Of a stretch of 64,000 nucleotides of DNA, positions 11,001-27,199 are shown one piece after another (position 1 is the first letter of the stretch; each line of letters opens with the position of its first letter). Below the pieces are notes generated by a model. The model was not told the origin of the DNA. It searched no databases and saw nothing but the letters and a program-made list of their open reading frames with translations. The translations under genes and the position numbers were made by a program. The stretch is from Eledone cirrhosa (taxonomy: Eukaryota; Mollusca; Cephalopoda; Octopoda; Eledonidae): contig OZ024744.1 of assembly GCA_964016885.1 (NCBI GenBank), forward strand, positions 119,045,197 through 119,109,196, in the 5' to 3' direction.

Positions 11001-13937
11001 TGACTAATGTTACTAACATTATTACTGTAACAACTGACTTGGTGTTACTAACATTATTACTGTAACAACTGACTTGGTGTTACTAACATTATTACTGTAA
11101 CAACTGACTAATGTTACTAACGTTATTACTGTAACAACTGACTTGGTGTTACTAACATTATTACTGTAACAACTGACTTGGTGTTACTAACATTATTACT
11201 GTAACAACTGCCTAATGTTACTAACATTATTACTGTAACAACTGCCTAATGTTACTAACATTATTACTGTAACAAATGACTTGGTGTTACTAACATTATT
11301 ACTGTAACAACTGACTTGCTGTTACTAACATTATTACTGTAACAATTGACTTGGTGTTACTAACATGATTACTGTAACAACTGACTAATGTTACTAACAT
11401 TATTACTGTAACAACTGACTAATGGTACTAACATTATTACTGTAACAACTGACTTGGTGTCACTAACATTATTACTTTAACAACTGAATTGGTGTTACTA
11501 ACATTATTACTGTAACAACTGACTAATGTTACTAACATTATTACTGTAACAACTGACTAATGTTACAAACATTATTACTGTAACAACTGACTAATGTTAC
11601 TAACATTATTACTGTAACAAATGACGAATGTTACTAACATTATTACTCTAACAACTGACTAATGTTACTAACATTATTACTGTAACTACTAACTAATGTT
11701 ACTAACATTATTACTGTAACAACTGACTTGGTGTTACTAACATTACTACTGTAACAACTGACTTGGTGTTACTAACATTATTACTGTAACAACTGACTAA
11801 TGTTACTAACATTATTACTGTTACAACTGACTTGGTGTTACTAACATTATTACTGTAACAACTGACTTGGTGTTACTTACATTATTACTGTAACAACTGA
11901 CTTGGTGTTACTAACATTATTACTGTAACAACTGACTAATGCTACTAACATTATTACTGTAACAACTGCCTTGGTGTTACTAACATTATTAATGTAACAA
12001 TTGACTTGGTGTTACTAACATTATTACTGTAACAACTGACTTGGTGTTACTAACATTATTACTGTAAAAACTGACTAATGTTACTAACATTATTACTGTA
12101 ACAACTGACTAATGGTACTAACATTAATACTGTAACAACTGACTTGGTGTCACTAACATTATTACTGTAACAACTGACTTGGTGTTACTAACATTATTAC
12201 TGTAACAACTGACTAATGTTATTAACATTATTACTGTAACAACTGACTAATGTTACTAACATTATTACTGTAACGAATGACTAATGTTACTAACATTATT
12301 ACTGTAACAACTGACTAATGTTACTAACATTATTACTGTAACAACTGACTAATGTTACTAACATTATTACTGTAACAACTGACTTGGTGTTACTAACATT
12401 ATTATTGTAACTACTAACTAATGTTACTAACATTATTACTGTAACAACTGACTTGGTGTTACTAACATTATTACTGTAAAAACTGACTTGGTGTTACTAA
12501 CATTATTACTGTAACAACTGACTAAAGTTACTAACATTATTACTGTAACAACTGACTTGGTGTTACTAACATTATTACTGTAACAACAGACTTGGTGTTA
12601 CTAACATTATTACTGTAACAACTGACTAATGTTACTAACATTATTACTGTAACAACTGACTTGGTGTTACTAACTTTATTACTGTAACAACTGACTTGGT
12701 GTTACTTACATTATTACTGTAACAACTGACTTGGTGTTACTAACATTATTACTGTAACAACTGACTAATGTTTCCTACATTATTACTGTAACAATTGACT
12801 TGGTGTTACTAACATTATTACTGTAACAACTGACTAATGTTACTAACATTATTACTGTAACAACTGACTAATGTTACTAACATTATTACTGTAACAACTG
12901 ACTTGGTGTTACTTACATTATTACTGTAACAACTGACTTGGTGTTACTAACATTATTACTGTAACAACTGACTTGGTGTTACTAACATTATTACTGTAAC
13001 AACTGACTAATGTTACTAACATTATTACTGTAACAACTGACTAATGTTACTAACGTTATTACTGTAACAACTGACTTGGTGTTACTAACATTATTACTGT
13101 AACAACTGACTTGGTGTTACTAACGTTATTACTGTAAAAACTGACTTGGTGTTACTAACATTATTACTGTAACAACTGACTTGGTGTTACTAACATTATT
13201 ACTGTAACAACTGACTTGGTGTTACTAACATTATTACTGTAACAACTGACTAATGTTACTAACATTATTACTGTAACAACTGAGTTGGTGTTACTAACAT
13301 TATTACTGTAACAACTGACTTGGTGTTACTAACATTATTACTGTAACAACTGACTTGGTGTTACTAACATTATTACTGTAACAACTGACTAATGTTACTA
13401 ACCTTATTACTGTAACAATGGACTTGGTGTTACTAACATTATTACTGTAACAACTGACTAATGTTACTAACATTATTACTGTAACAACTGACTAATGTTA
13501 CTAACATTATTACTGTAACAACTGATTAATGTTACTAACATTTTTACTGTAATAACTGACTTGGTGTTACTAACATTATTACTGTAACAACTGACTTGGT
13601 GTTACTAACATTATTACTGTAACAACTGACTTGGTGTTACTTACATTATTACTGTAACAACTAACTTGGTATTATTTACATTATTACTATAACAACTGAC
13701 TTGGTGTTACTAACATTATTACTGTAACAACTGACTAATGTTACCTACATTATTACTGTAACAATTAACTTGGTGTTACTAACATTATTACTGTAACAAC
13801 TGACTAATGTTACTAACATTATTACTGTAACAACTGACTTGGTGTTACTAACATTATTACTGTAACAACTGACTAATGTTACTAACATTATTACTGTAAC
13901 AACTGACTAATGTTACTAACATTATTACTCTAACAAC
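8089..13937 (+). repeat. 8-kb segmental duplication, copy 2
   Basis: This is the second copy of 1-6088. Differences noticed include CTGATTTGG near 8616, CTTAGTG near 10691, CTGAATTGG near 11484, GACGAATG near 11623, CTGCCTTGG near 11967 and ATTAATACTG near 12124. The match ends near 13937, where this copy reads CTGCCTAATGG and continues with the order seen again near 18.8 kb. Confidence 0.9.
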
Positions 13938-16900
13938 TGCCTAATGGTACTAACATTATTACTGTAACAACTGACTAATGTTACTAACATTATTACTGTA
14001 ACAACTGACTAATGTTACAAACATTATTACTGTAACAACTGACTAATGTTACTAACATTATTACTGTAACAAATGACTAATGTTACTAACATTATTACTC
14101 TAACAACTGACTAATGTTACTAACATTATTACTGTAACTACTAACTAATGTTACTAACATTATTACTGTAACAACTGACTTGGTGTTACTAACATTACTA
14201 CTGTAACAACTGACTTGGTGTTACTAACATTATTACTGTAACAACTGACTAATGTTACTAACATTATTACTGTTACAACTGACTTGGTGTTACTAACATT
14301 ATTACTGTAACAACTGACTTGGTGTTACTTACATTATTACTGTAACAACTGACTTGGTGTTACTAACATTATTACTGTAACAACTGACTAATGCTACTGA
14401 CATTATTACTGTAACAACTGACTTGGTGTTACTAACATTATTAATGTAACAATTGACTTGGTGTTACTAACATTATTACTGTAACAACTGACTTGGTGTT
14501 ACTAACATTATTACTGTAAAAACTGACTAATGTTACTAACATTATTACTGTAACAACTGACTAATGGTACTAACATTATTACTGTAACAACTGACTAATG
14601 TTACTAACATTATTACTGTAACAACTGACTAATGTTACTAACATTATTACTGTAACAACTGACTTGGTGTTACTAACATTATTATTGTAACTACTAACTA
14701 ATGTTACTAACATTATTACTGTAACAACTGACTTGGTGTTACTAACATTATTACTGTAACAACTGACTAATGTTACTAACGTTATTACTGTAACAACTGA
14801 CTTGGTGTTACTAACATTATTACTGTAACAACTGACTTGGTGTTACTAACATTATTACTGTAACAACTGCCTAATGTTACTAACATTATTACTGTAACAA
14901 CTGCCTAATGTTACTAACATTATTACTGTAACAACTGACTTGGTGTTACTAACATTATTACTGTAACAACTGACTTGCTGTTACTAACATTATTACTGTA
15001 ACAATTGACTTGGTGTTACTAACATGATTACTGTAACAACTGACTAATGTTACTAACATTATTACTGTAACAACTGACTAATGGTACTAACATTATTACT
15101 GTAACAACTGACTTGGTGTCACTAACATTATTACTGTAACAACTGACTTGGTGTTACTAACATTATTACTGTAACAACTGATTAATGTTACTAACATTAT
15201 TACTGTAACAACTGACTAATGTTACTAACATTATTACTGTAACAACTGACTAATGTTACTAACATTATTACTGTAACAACTGACTAATGTTACAAACATT
15301 ATTACTGTAACAACTGACTAATGTTACTAACATTATTACTGTAACAAATGACTAATGTTACTAACATTATTACTCTAACAACTGACTAATGTTACTAACA
15401 TTATTACTGTAACTACTAACTAATGTTACTAACATTATTACTGTAACAACTGACTTGGTGTTACTAACATTACTACTGTAACAACTGACTTGGTGTTACT
15501 AACATTATTACTGTAACAACTGACTAATGTTACTAACATTATTACTGTTACAAGTGACTTGGTGTTACTAACATTATTACTGTAACAACTGACTTGGTGT
15601 TACTTACATTATTACTGTAACAACTGACTTGGTGTTACTAACATTATTACTGTAACAACTGACTAATGCTACTAACATTATTACTGTAACAACTGACTTG
15701 GTGTTACTAACATTATTAATGTAACAATTGACTTGGTGTTACTAACATTATTACTGTAACAACTGACTTGGTGTTACTAACATTATTACTGTAAAAACTG
15801 ACTAATGTTACTAACATTATTACTGTAACAACTGACTAATGGTACTAACATTATTACTGTAACAACTGACTTGGTGTCACTAACATTATTACTGTAACAA
15901 CTGACTTGGTGTTACTAACATTATTACTGTAACAACTGACTAATGTTACTAACATTATTACTGTAACAACTGACTAATGTTACTAACATTATTACTGTAA
16001 CAACTGACTAATGTTACTAACATTATTACTGTAACAACTGACTTGGTGTTACTAACATTATTATTGTAACTACTAACTAATGTTACTAATATTATTACTG
16101 TAACAACTGACTTGGTGTTACTAACATTATTACTGTAAAAACTGACTTGGTGTTACTAACATTATTACTGTAACAACTGACTAAAGTTACTAACATTATT
16201 ACTGTAACAACTGACTTGGTGTTACTAACATTATTACTGTAACAACTGACTTGGTGTTACTAACATTATTACTGTAACAACTGACTAATGTTAGTAACAT
16301 TATTACTGTAACAACTGACTAATGTTACTAACATTATTACTGTAACAACTGACTTGGTGTTACTTACATTATTACTGTAACAACTGACTTGGTGTTACTA
16401 ACATTATTACTGTAACAACTGACTTGGTGTTACTAACATTATTACTGTAACAACTGACTAATGTTACTAACATTATTACTGTAACAACTGACTAATGTTA
16501 CTAACGTTATTACTGTAACAACTGACTTGGTGTTACTAACATTATTACTGTAACAACTGACTTGGTGTTACTAACGTTATTACTGTAACAACTGACTTGG
16601 TGTTACTAACATTATTACTGTAACAACTGACTTGGTGTTACTAACATTATTACTGTAACAACTGACTTGGTGTTACTAACATTATTACTGTAACAACTGA
16701 CTAATGTTACTAACATTATTACTGTAACAACTGACTTGGTGTTACTAACATTATTACTGTAACAACTGACTTGGTGTTACTAACATTATTACTGTAACAA
16801 CTGACTTGGTGTTACTAACATTATTACTGTAACAACTGACTAATGTTACTAACTTTATTACTGTAACAACGGACTTGGTGTTACTAACATTATTACTGTA

Positions 16901-17168
16901 ACAACTGACTAATGTTACTAACATTATTACTGTAACAACTGACTAATGTTACTAACATTATTACTGTAACAACTGATTAATGTTACTAACATTTTTACTG
17001 TAATAACTGACTTGGTGTTACTAACATTATTACTGTAACAACTGACTTGGTGTTACTAACATTATTACTGTAACAACTGACTTGGTGTTACTAACATTAT
17101 TACTGTAACAACTAACTTGGTATTATTTACATTATTACTATAACAACTGACTTGGCGTTACTAACATT
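13938..17168 (+). repeat. Member 1 of the 14-30 kb block family
   Basis: The ordered variants here recur at +4,796 bp in about 18734-21964 and again a further +3,624 bp on. Markers include TTACAAAC at 14015 and 18811, CAAGTGAC at 15551, 20347 and 23971, and CTTGGCG at 17151, 21947 and 25571. It follows directly on copy 2 of the 8-kb duplication, and many of its sub-blocks resemble parts of it. Edges are approximate. Confidence 0.8.
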
Positions 17169-17720
17169 ATTACTGTAACAACTGACTAATGTTACCTACA
17201 TTATTACTGTAACAATTAACTTGGTGTTACTAACATTATTACTGTAACAACTGACTAATGTTACTAACATTATTACTGTAACAACTGACTAATGTTACTA
17301 ACATTATTACTCTAACAACTGACTAATGTTACTAACATTATTACTGTAACAACTGACTAATGTTACTAACATTATTACTGTAACAACTGACTAATGTTAC
17401 TAACATTATTACTGTAACAACTGACTTGGTGTTACTAACATTATTACTGTAACAACTGACTTGGTGTTACTAACATTATTACTGTAACAACTGACTTCGT
17501 GTTACTAACATTATTACTGTAACAACTGACTAATGTTACTAACATTATTACTGTAACACCTGACTTGGTGTTACTAACATTATTACTGTAACAACTGACT
17601 TGCTGTTACTAACATTATTACTGTAAAAACTGACTTGGTGTTACTCACATTATTACTGTAACAACTGACTAATGTTACTAACATTATTACTGTAACAACT
17701 GACTAATGTTACTAACATTA
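17169..17720 (+). repeat. Block repeated at +8,420 bp
   Basis: From the TTACCTAC and CAATTAAC monomers through CTGTAACACC (17551) and TTACTCAC (17641), this stretch matches 25589-26140 at a constant 8,420 bp, the sum of 4,796 and 3,624. The sequence on either side of the later 3,624-bp tandem pair was therefore continuous before that pair arose. The two loci diverge after about 17.72 kb. Confidence 0.8.
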
Positions 17721-18344
17721 TTACTGTAACAACTGATTAATGTTACTAACATTTTTACTGTAATAACTGACTTGGTGTTACTAACATTATTACTGTAACA
17801 ACTGACTTGGTGTTACTAACATTATTACTGTAACAACTGACTTGGTGTTACTTACATTATTACTGTAACAACTAACTTGGTATTATTTACATTATTACGA
17901 TAACAACTGACTAATGTTACTAACATTATTACTGTAACAACTGACTTGGTGTTACTAACATTATTACTGTAACAACTGACTAATGTTACCTACATTATTA
18001 CTGTAACAATTAACTTGGTGTTACTAACATTATTACTGTAACAACTGACTAATGTTACTAACATTATTACTGTAACAACTGACTTGGTGTTACTAACATT
18101 ATTACTGTAACAACTGACTAATGTTACTAACATTATTACTGTAACAACTGACTAATGTTACTAACATTATTACTCTAACAACTGACTAATGTTACTAACA
18201 TTATTACTGTAACAACTGACTAATGTTACTAACATTATTACTGTAACAACTGACTAATGTTACTAACATTATTACTGTAACAACTGACTTGGTGTTACTA
18301 ACATTATTACTGTAACAACTGACTTCGTGTTACTAACATTATTA

Positions 18345-21300
18345 CTGTAACAACTGACTAATGTTACTAACGTTATTACTGTAACAACTGACTTGGTGTT
18401 ACTAACATTATTACTGTAACAACTGACTTGGTGTTACTAACATTATTACTGTAACAACTGCCTAATGTTACTAACATTATTACTGTAACAACTGCCTAAT
18501 GTTCCTAACATTATTACTGTAACAACTGACTTGGTGTTACTAACATTATTACTGTAACAACTGACTTGCTGTTACTAACATTATTACTGTAACAATTGAC
18601 TTGGTGTTACTAACATGATTACTGTAACAACTGACTAATGTTACTAACATTATTACTGTAACAACTGACTAATGGTACTAACATTATTACTGTAACAACT
18701 GACTAATGTTACTAACATTATTACTGTAACAACTGACTAATGGTACTAACATTATTACTGTAACAACTGACTAATGTTACTAACATTATTACTGTAACAA
18801 CTGACTAATGTTACAAACATTATTACTGTAACAACTGACTAATGTTACTAACATTATTACTGTAACAAATGACTAATGTTACTAACATTATTACTCTAAC
18901 AACTGACTAATGTTACTAACATTATTACTGTAACTACTAACTAATGTTACTAACATTATTACTGTAACAACTGACTTGGTGTTACTAACATTACTACTGT
19001 AACAACTGACTTGGTGTTACTAACATTATTACTGTAACAACTGACTAATGTTACTAACATTATTACTGTTACAACTGACTTGGTGTTACTAACATTATTA
19101 CTGTAACAACTGACTTGGTGTTACTTACATTATTACTGTAACAACTGACTTGGTGTTACTAACATTATTACTGTAACAACTGACTAATGCTACTGACATT
19201 ATTACTGTAACAACTGACTTGGTGTTACTAACATTATTAATGTAACAATTGACTTGGTGTTACTAACATTATTACTGTAACAACTGACTTGGTGTTACTA
19301 ACATTATTACTGTAAAAACTGACTAATGTTACTAACATTATTACTGTAACAACTGACTAATGGTACTAACATTATTACTGTAACAACTGACTAATGTTAC
19401 TAACATTATTACTGTAACAACTGACTAATGTTACTAACATTATTACTGTAACAACTGACTTGGTGTTACTAACATTATTATTGTAACTACTAACTAATGT
19501 TACTAACATTATTACTGTAACAACTGACTTGGTGTTACTAACATTATTACTGTAACAACTGACTAATGTTACTAACGTTATTACTGTAACAACTGACTTG
19601 GTGTTACTAACATTATTACTGTAACAACTGACTTGGTGTTACTAACATTATTACTGTAACAACTGCCTAATGTTACTAACATTATTACTGTAACAACTGC
19701 CTAATGTTACTAACATTATTACTGTAACAACTGACTTGGTGTTACTAACATTATTACTGTAACAACTGACTTGCTGTTACTAACATTATTACTGTAACAA
19801 TTGACTTGGTGTTACTAACATGATTACTGTAACAACTGACTAATGTTACTAACATTATTACTGTAACAACTGACTAATGGTACTAACATTATTACTGTAA
19901 CAACTGACTTGGTGTCACTAACATTATTACTGTAACAACTGACTTGGTGTTACTAACATTATTACTGTAACAACTGATTAATGTTACTAACATTATTACT
20001 GTAACAACTGACTAATGTTACTAACATTATTACTGTAACAACTGACTAATGTTACTAACATTATTACTGTAACAACTGACTAATGTTACAAACATTATTA
20101 CTGTAACAACTGACTAATGTTACTAACATTATTACTGTAACAAATGACTAATGTTACTAACATTATTACTCTAACAACTGACTAATGTTACTAACATTAT
20201 TACTGTAACTACTAACTAATGTTACTAACATTATTACTGTAACAACTGACTTGGTGTTACTAACATTACTACTGTAACAACTGACTTGGTGTTACTAACA
20301 TTATTACTGTAACAACTGACTAATGTTACTAACATTATTACTGTTACAAGTGACTTGGTGTTACTAACATTATTACTGTAACAACTGACTTGGTGTTACT
20401 TACATTATTACTGTAACAACTGACTTGGTGTTACTAACATTATTACTGTAACAACTGACTAATGCTACTAACATTATTACTGTAACAACTGACTTGGTGT
20501 TACTAACATTATTAATGTAACAATTGACTTGGTGTTACTAACATTATTACTGTAACAACTGACTTGGTGTTACTAACATTATTACTGTAAAAACTGACTA
20601 ATGTTACTAACATTATTACTGTAACAACTGACTAATGGTACTAACATTATTACTGTAACAACTGACTTGGTGTCACTAACATTATTACTGTAACAACTGA
20701 CTTGGTGTTACTAACATTATTACTGTAACAACTGGCTAATGTTACTAACATTATTACTGTAACAACTGACTAATGTTACTAACATTATTACTGTAACAAC
20801 TGACTAATGTTACTAACATTATTACTGTAACAACTGACTTGGTGTTACTAACATTATTATTGTAACTACTAACTAATGTTACTAATATTATTACTGTAAC
20901 AACTGACTTGGTGTTACTAACATTATTACTGTAAAAACTGACTTGGTGTTACTAACATTATTACTGTAACAACTGACTAAAGTTACTAACATTATTACTG
21001 TAACAACTGACTTGGTGTTACTAACATTATTACTGTAACAACTGACTTGGTGTTACTAACATTATTACTGTAACAACTGACTAATGTTAGTAACATTATT
21101 ACTGTAACAACTGACTAATGTTACTAACATTATTACTGTAACAACTGACTTGGTGTTACTTACATTATTACTGTAACAACTGACTTGGTGTTACTAACAT
21201 TATTACTGTAACAACTGACTTGGTGTTACTAACATTATTACTGTAACAACTGACTAATGTTACTAACATTATTACTGTAACAACTGACTAATGTTACTAA

Positions 21301-21968
21301 CGTTATTACTGTAACAACTGACTTGGTGTTACTAACATTATTACTGTAACAACTGACTTGGTGTTACTAACGTTATTACTGTAACAACTGACTTGGTGTT
21401 ACTAACATTATTACTGTAACAACTGACTTGGTGTTACTAACATTATTACTGTAACAACTGACTTGGTGTTACTAACATTATTACTGTAACAACTGACTAA
21501 TGTTACTAACATTATTACTGTAACAACTGACTTGGTGTTACTAACATTATTACTGTAACAACTGACTTGGTGTTACTAACATTATTACTGTAACAACTGA
21601 CTTGGTGTTACTAACATTATTACTGTAACAACTGACTAATGTTACTAACTTTATTACTGTAACAACGGACTTGGTGTTACTAACATTATTACTGTAACAA
21701 CTGACTAATGTTACTAACATTATTACTGTAACAACTGACTAATGTTACTAACATTATTACTGTAACAACTGATTAATGTTACTAACATTTTTACTGTAAT
21801 AACTGACTTGGTGTTACTAACATTATTACTGTAACAACTGACTTGGTGTTACTAACATTATTACTGTAACAACTGACTTGGTGTTACTAACATTATTACT
21901 GTAACAACTAACTTGGTATTATTTACATTATTACTATAACAACTGACTTGGCGTTACTAACATTATTA
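18345..21968 (+). repeat. 3,624-bp tandem duplication, unit 1
   Basis: This is the first of two adjacent units with the same marker order at an exact 3,624-bp offset: the TAACGTTA monomer at the start, GTTCCTAAC at 18501, CAAGTGAC at 20347, ACTAACTTGG at 21907 and CTTGGCG at 21947. The size fits 105 monomers (51 A, 54 B). The left edge is well placed because the preceding monomers differ (CTTCGTG here, CTTGGCG before unit 2). Confidence 0.88.
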
Positions 21969-24900
21969 CTGTAACAACTGACTAATGTTACTAACGTTAT
22001 TACTGTAACAACTGACTTGGTGTTACTAACATTATTACTGTAACAACTGACTTGGTGTTACTAACATTATTACTGTAACAACTGCCTAATGTTACTAACA
22101 TTATTACTGTAACAACTGCCTAATGTTCCTAACATTATTACTGTAACAACTGACTTGGTGTTACTAACATTATTACTGTAACAACTGACTTGCTGTTACT
22201 AACATTATTACTGTAACAATTGACTTGGTGTTACTAACATGATTACTGTAACAACTGACTAATGTTACTAACATTATTACTGTAACAACTGACTAATGGT
22301 ACTAACATTATTACTGTAACAACTGACTAATGTTACTAACATTATTACTGTAACAACTGACTAATGGTACTAACATTATTACTGTAACAACTGACTAATG
22401 TTACTAACATTATTACTGTAACAACTGACTAATGTTACAAACATTATTACTGTAACAACTGACTAATGTTACTAACATTATTACTGTAACAAATGACTAA
22501 TGTTACTAACATTATTACTCTAACAACTGACTAATGTTACTAACATTATTACTGTAACTACTAACTAATGTTACTAACATTATTACTGTAACAACTGACT
22601 TGGTGTTACTAACATTACTACTGTAACAACTGACTTGGTGTTACTAACATTATTACTGTAACAACTGACTAATGTTACTAACATTATTACTGTTACAACT
22701 GACTTGGTGTTACTAACATTATTACTGTAACAACTGACTTGGTGTTACTTACATTATTACTGTAACAACTGACTTGGTGTTACTAACATTATTACTGTAA
22801 CAACTGACTAATGCTACTGACATTATTACTGTAACAACTGACTTGGTGTTACTAACATTATTAATGTAACAATTGACTTGGTGTTACTAACATTATTACT
22901 GTAACAACTGACTTGGTGTTACTAACATTATTACTGTAAAAACTGACTAATGTTACTAACATTATTACTGTAACAACTGACTAATGGTACTAACATTATT
23001 ACTGTAACAACTGACTAATGTTACTAACATTATTACTGTAACAACTGACTAATGTTACTAATATTATTACTGTAACAACTGACTTGGTGTTACTAACATT
23101 ATTATTGTAACTACTAACTAATGTTACTAACATTATTACTGTAACAACTGACTTGGTGTTACTAACATTATTACTGTAACAACTGACTAATGTTACTAAC
23201 GTTATTACTGTAACAACTGACTTGGTGTTACTAACATTATTACTGTAACAACTGACTTGGTGTTACTAACATTATTACTGTAACAACTGCCTAATGTTAC
23301 TAACATTATTACTGTAACAACTGCCTAATGTTACTAACATTATTACTGTAACAACTGACTTGGTGTTACTAACATTATTACTGTAACAACTGACTTGCTG
23401 TTACTAACATTATTACTGTAACAATTGACTTGGTGTTACTAACATGATTACTGTAACAACTGACTAATGTTACTAACATTATTACTGTAACAACTGACTA
23501 ATGGTACTAACATTATTACTGTAACAACTGACTTGGTGTCACTAACATTATTACTGTAACAACTGACTTGGTGTTACTAACATTATTACTGTAACAACTG
23601 ATTAATGTTACTAACATTATTACTGTAACAACTGACTAATGTTACTAACATTATTACTGTAACAACTGACTAATGTTACTAACATTATTACTGTAACAAC
23701 TGACTAATGTTACAAACATTATTACTGTAACAACTGACTAATGTTACTAACATTATTACTGTAACAAATGACTAATGTTACTAACATTATTACTCTAACA
23801 ACTGACTAATGTTACTAACATTATTACTGTAACTACTAACTAATGTTACTAACATTATTACTGTAACAACTGACTTGGTGTTACTAACATTACTACTGTA
23901 ACAACTGACTTGGTGTTACTAACATTATTACTGTAACAACTGACTAATGTTACTAACATTATTACTGTTACAAGTGACTTGGTGTTACTAACATTATTAC
24001 TGTAACAACTGACTTGGTGTTACTTACATTATTACTGTAACAACTGACTTGGTGTTACTAACATTATTACTGTAACAACTGACTAATGCTACTAACATTA
24101 TTACTGTAACAACTGACTTGGTGTTACTAACATTATTAATGTAACAATTGACTTGGTGTTACTAACATTATTACTGTAACAACTGACTTGGTGTTACTAA
24201 CATTATTACTGTAAAAACTGACTAATGTTACTAACATTATTACTGTAACAACTGACTAATGGTACTAACATTATTACTGTAACAACTGACTTGGTGTCAC
24301 TAACATTATTACTGTAACAACTGACTTGGTGTTACTAACATTATTACTGTAACAACTGGCTAATGTTACTAACATTATTACTGTAACAACTGACTAATGT
24401 TACTAACATTATTACTGTAACAACTGACTAATGTTACTAACATTATTACTGTAACAACTGACTTGGTGTTACTAACATTATTATTGTAACTACTAACTAA
24501 TGTTACTAATATTATTACTGTAACAACTGACTTGGTGTTACTAACATTATTACTGTAAAAACTGACTTGGTGTTACTAACATTATTACTGTAACAACTGA
24601 CTAAAGTTACTAACATTATTACTGTAACAACTGACTTGGTGTTACTAACATTATTACTGTAACAACTGACTTGGTGTTACTAACATTATTACTGTAACAA
24701 CTGACTAATGTTAGTAACATTATTACTGTAACAACTGACTAATGTTACTAACATTATTACTGTAACAACTGACTTGGTGTTACTTACATTATTACTGTAA
24801 CAACTGACTTGGTGTTACTAACATTATTACTGTAACAACTGACTTGGTGTTACTAACATTATTACTGTAACAACTGACTAATGTTACTAACATTATTACT

Positions 24901-25592
24901 GTAACAACTGACTAATGTTACTAACGTTATTACTGTAACAACTGACTTGGTGTTACTAACATTATTACTGTAACAACTGACTTGGTGTTACTAACGTTAT
25001 TACTGTAACAACTGACTTGGTGTTACTAACATTATTACTGTAACAACTGACTTGGTGTTACTAACATTATTACTGTAACAACTGACTTGGTGTTACTAAC
25101 ATTATTACTGTAACAACTGACTAATGTTACTAACATTATTACTGTAACAACTGACTTGGTGTTACTAACATTATTACTGTAACAACTGACTTGGTGTTAC
25201 TAACATTATTACTGTAACAACTGACTTGGTGTTACTAACATTATTACTGTAACAACTGACTAATGTTACTAACTTTATTACTGTAACAACGGACTTGGTG
25301 TTACTAACATTATTACTGTAACAACTGACTAATGTTACTAACATTATTACTGTAACAACTGACTAATGTTACTAACATTATTACTGTAACAACTGATTAA
25401 TGTTACTAACATTTTTACTGTAATAACTGACTTGGTGTTACTAACATTATTACTGTAACAACTGACTTGGTGTTACTAACATTATTACTGTAACAACTGA
25501 CTTGGTGTTACTAACATTATTACTGTAACAACTAACTTGGTATTATTTACATTATTACTATAACAACTGACTTGGCGTTACTAACATTATTA
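21969..25592 (+). repeat. 3,624-bp tandem duplication, unit 2
   Basis: This is the second unit, with GTTCCTAAC at 22125, CAAGTGAC at 23971, ACTAACTTGG at 25531 and CTTGGCG at 25571. At 25593 the sequence changes to the TTACCTAC/CAATTAAC order that follows the same CTTGGCG monomer at 17.17 kb, as expected after a tandem duplication by unequal exchange. Confidence 0.88.
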
Positions 25593-27199
25593 CTGTAACA
25601 ACTGACTAATGTTACCTACATTATTACTGTAACAATTAACTTGGTGTTACTAACATTATTACTGTAACAACTGACTAATGTTACTAACATTATTACTGTA
25701 ACAACTGACTAATGTTACTAACATTATTACTCTAACAACTGACTAATGTTACTAACATTATTACTGTAACAACTGACTAATGTTACTAACATTATTACTG
25801 TAACAACTGACTAATGTTACTAACATTATTACTGTAACAACTGACTTGGTGTTACTAACATTATTACTGTAACAACTGACTTGGTGTTACTAACATTATT
25901 ACTGTAACAACTGACTTCGTGTTACTAACATTATTACTGTAACAACTGACTAATGTTACTAACATTATTACTGTAACACCTGACTTGGTGTTACTAACAT
26001 TATTACTGTAACAACTGACTTGCTGTTACTAACATTATTACTGTAAAAACTGACTTGGTGTTACTCACATTATTACTGTAACAACTGACTAATGTTACTA
26101 ACATTATTACTGTAACAACTGACTAATGTTACTAACATTATTAATGTAACAACTGACTTGCTGTTACTAACATTATTACTGTAACAACTGAGTTGCTGTT
26201 ACTAACATTATTACTGTAACAACTGACTTGGTGTTACTAACATTATTAATGTAACAACTGACTTGCTGTTACTAACATTATTACTGTAACAATTGACTTG
26301 GTGTTACTAACATTATTACTGTAACAACTGACTAATGTTACTAATATTATTACTGTAACAATTGACTTGGTGTTACTAACATTATTACTATAACAACTGA
26401 CTAATGTTACTAACATTATTACCGTAACAACTGACTAATGTTACTAACATTATTACTGTAACAATTGACTTGGTGTTACTAACATTATTACTGTAACAAC
26501 TGACTAATGTTACTAACATTATTACTGTAACAACTGACTAATGGTACTAACATTATTACTGTAACAATTGACTTGGTGTTACTAACATTATTACTGTAAC
26601 AACTGACTAATGTTACTAACATTATTACTGTAACAACTGACTAATGTTACTAACATTATTACTGTAACAACTGACTAATGTTACTAACATTATTACTGTA
26701 ACAATTGACTTGGTGTTACTAACATTATTACTGTAACAACTGACTAATGTTACTAACATTATTACTGTAACAACTGACTAATGGTACTAACATTATTACT
26801 GTAACAACTGACTAATGGTACTAACATTATTACTGTAACAACTGACTTGGTGTTACTAACATTATTACTGTAACAACTGACTTGGTGTTACTAACATTAT
26901 TACTGTAACAACTGACCTGGTGTTACTAACATTATTACTGTAACAACTGACTTGGTGTTACTAACATTATTACTGTAACAACTAACTTGGTGTTACTAAC
27001 ATTATTACTGTAACAACTGACTAATGTTACTAACATTATTACTGTAACAACTGACTTGGTGTTACTAACATTATTACTGTAACAACTGACTTGGTGTTAC
27101 TAACATTATTACTGTAACAACTGACTAATGTTACTAACATTATTACTGTAACAACTGACTTGGTGTTACTAACATTATTACTGTAAAAACTGACTAATG

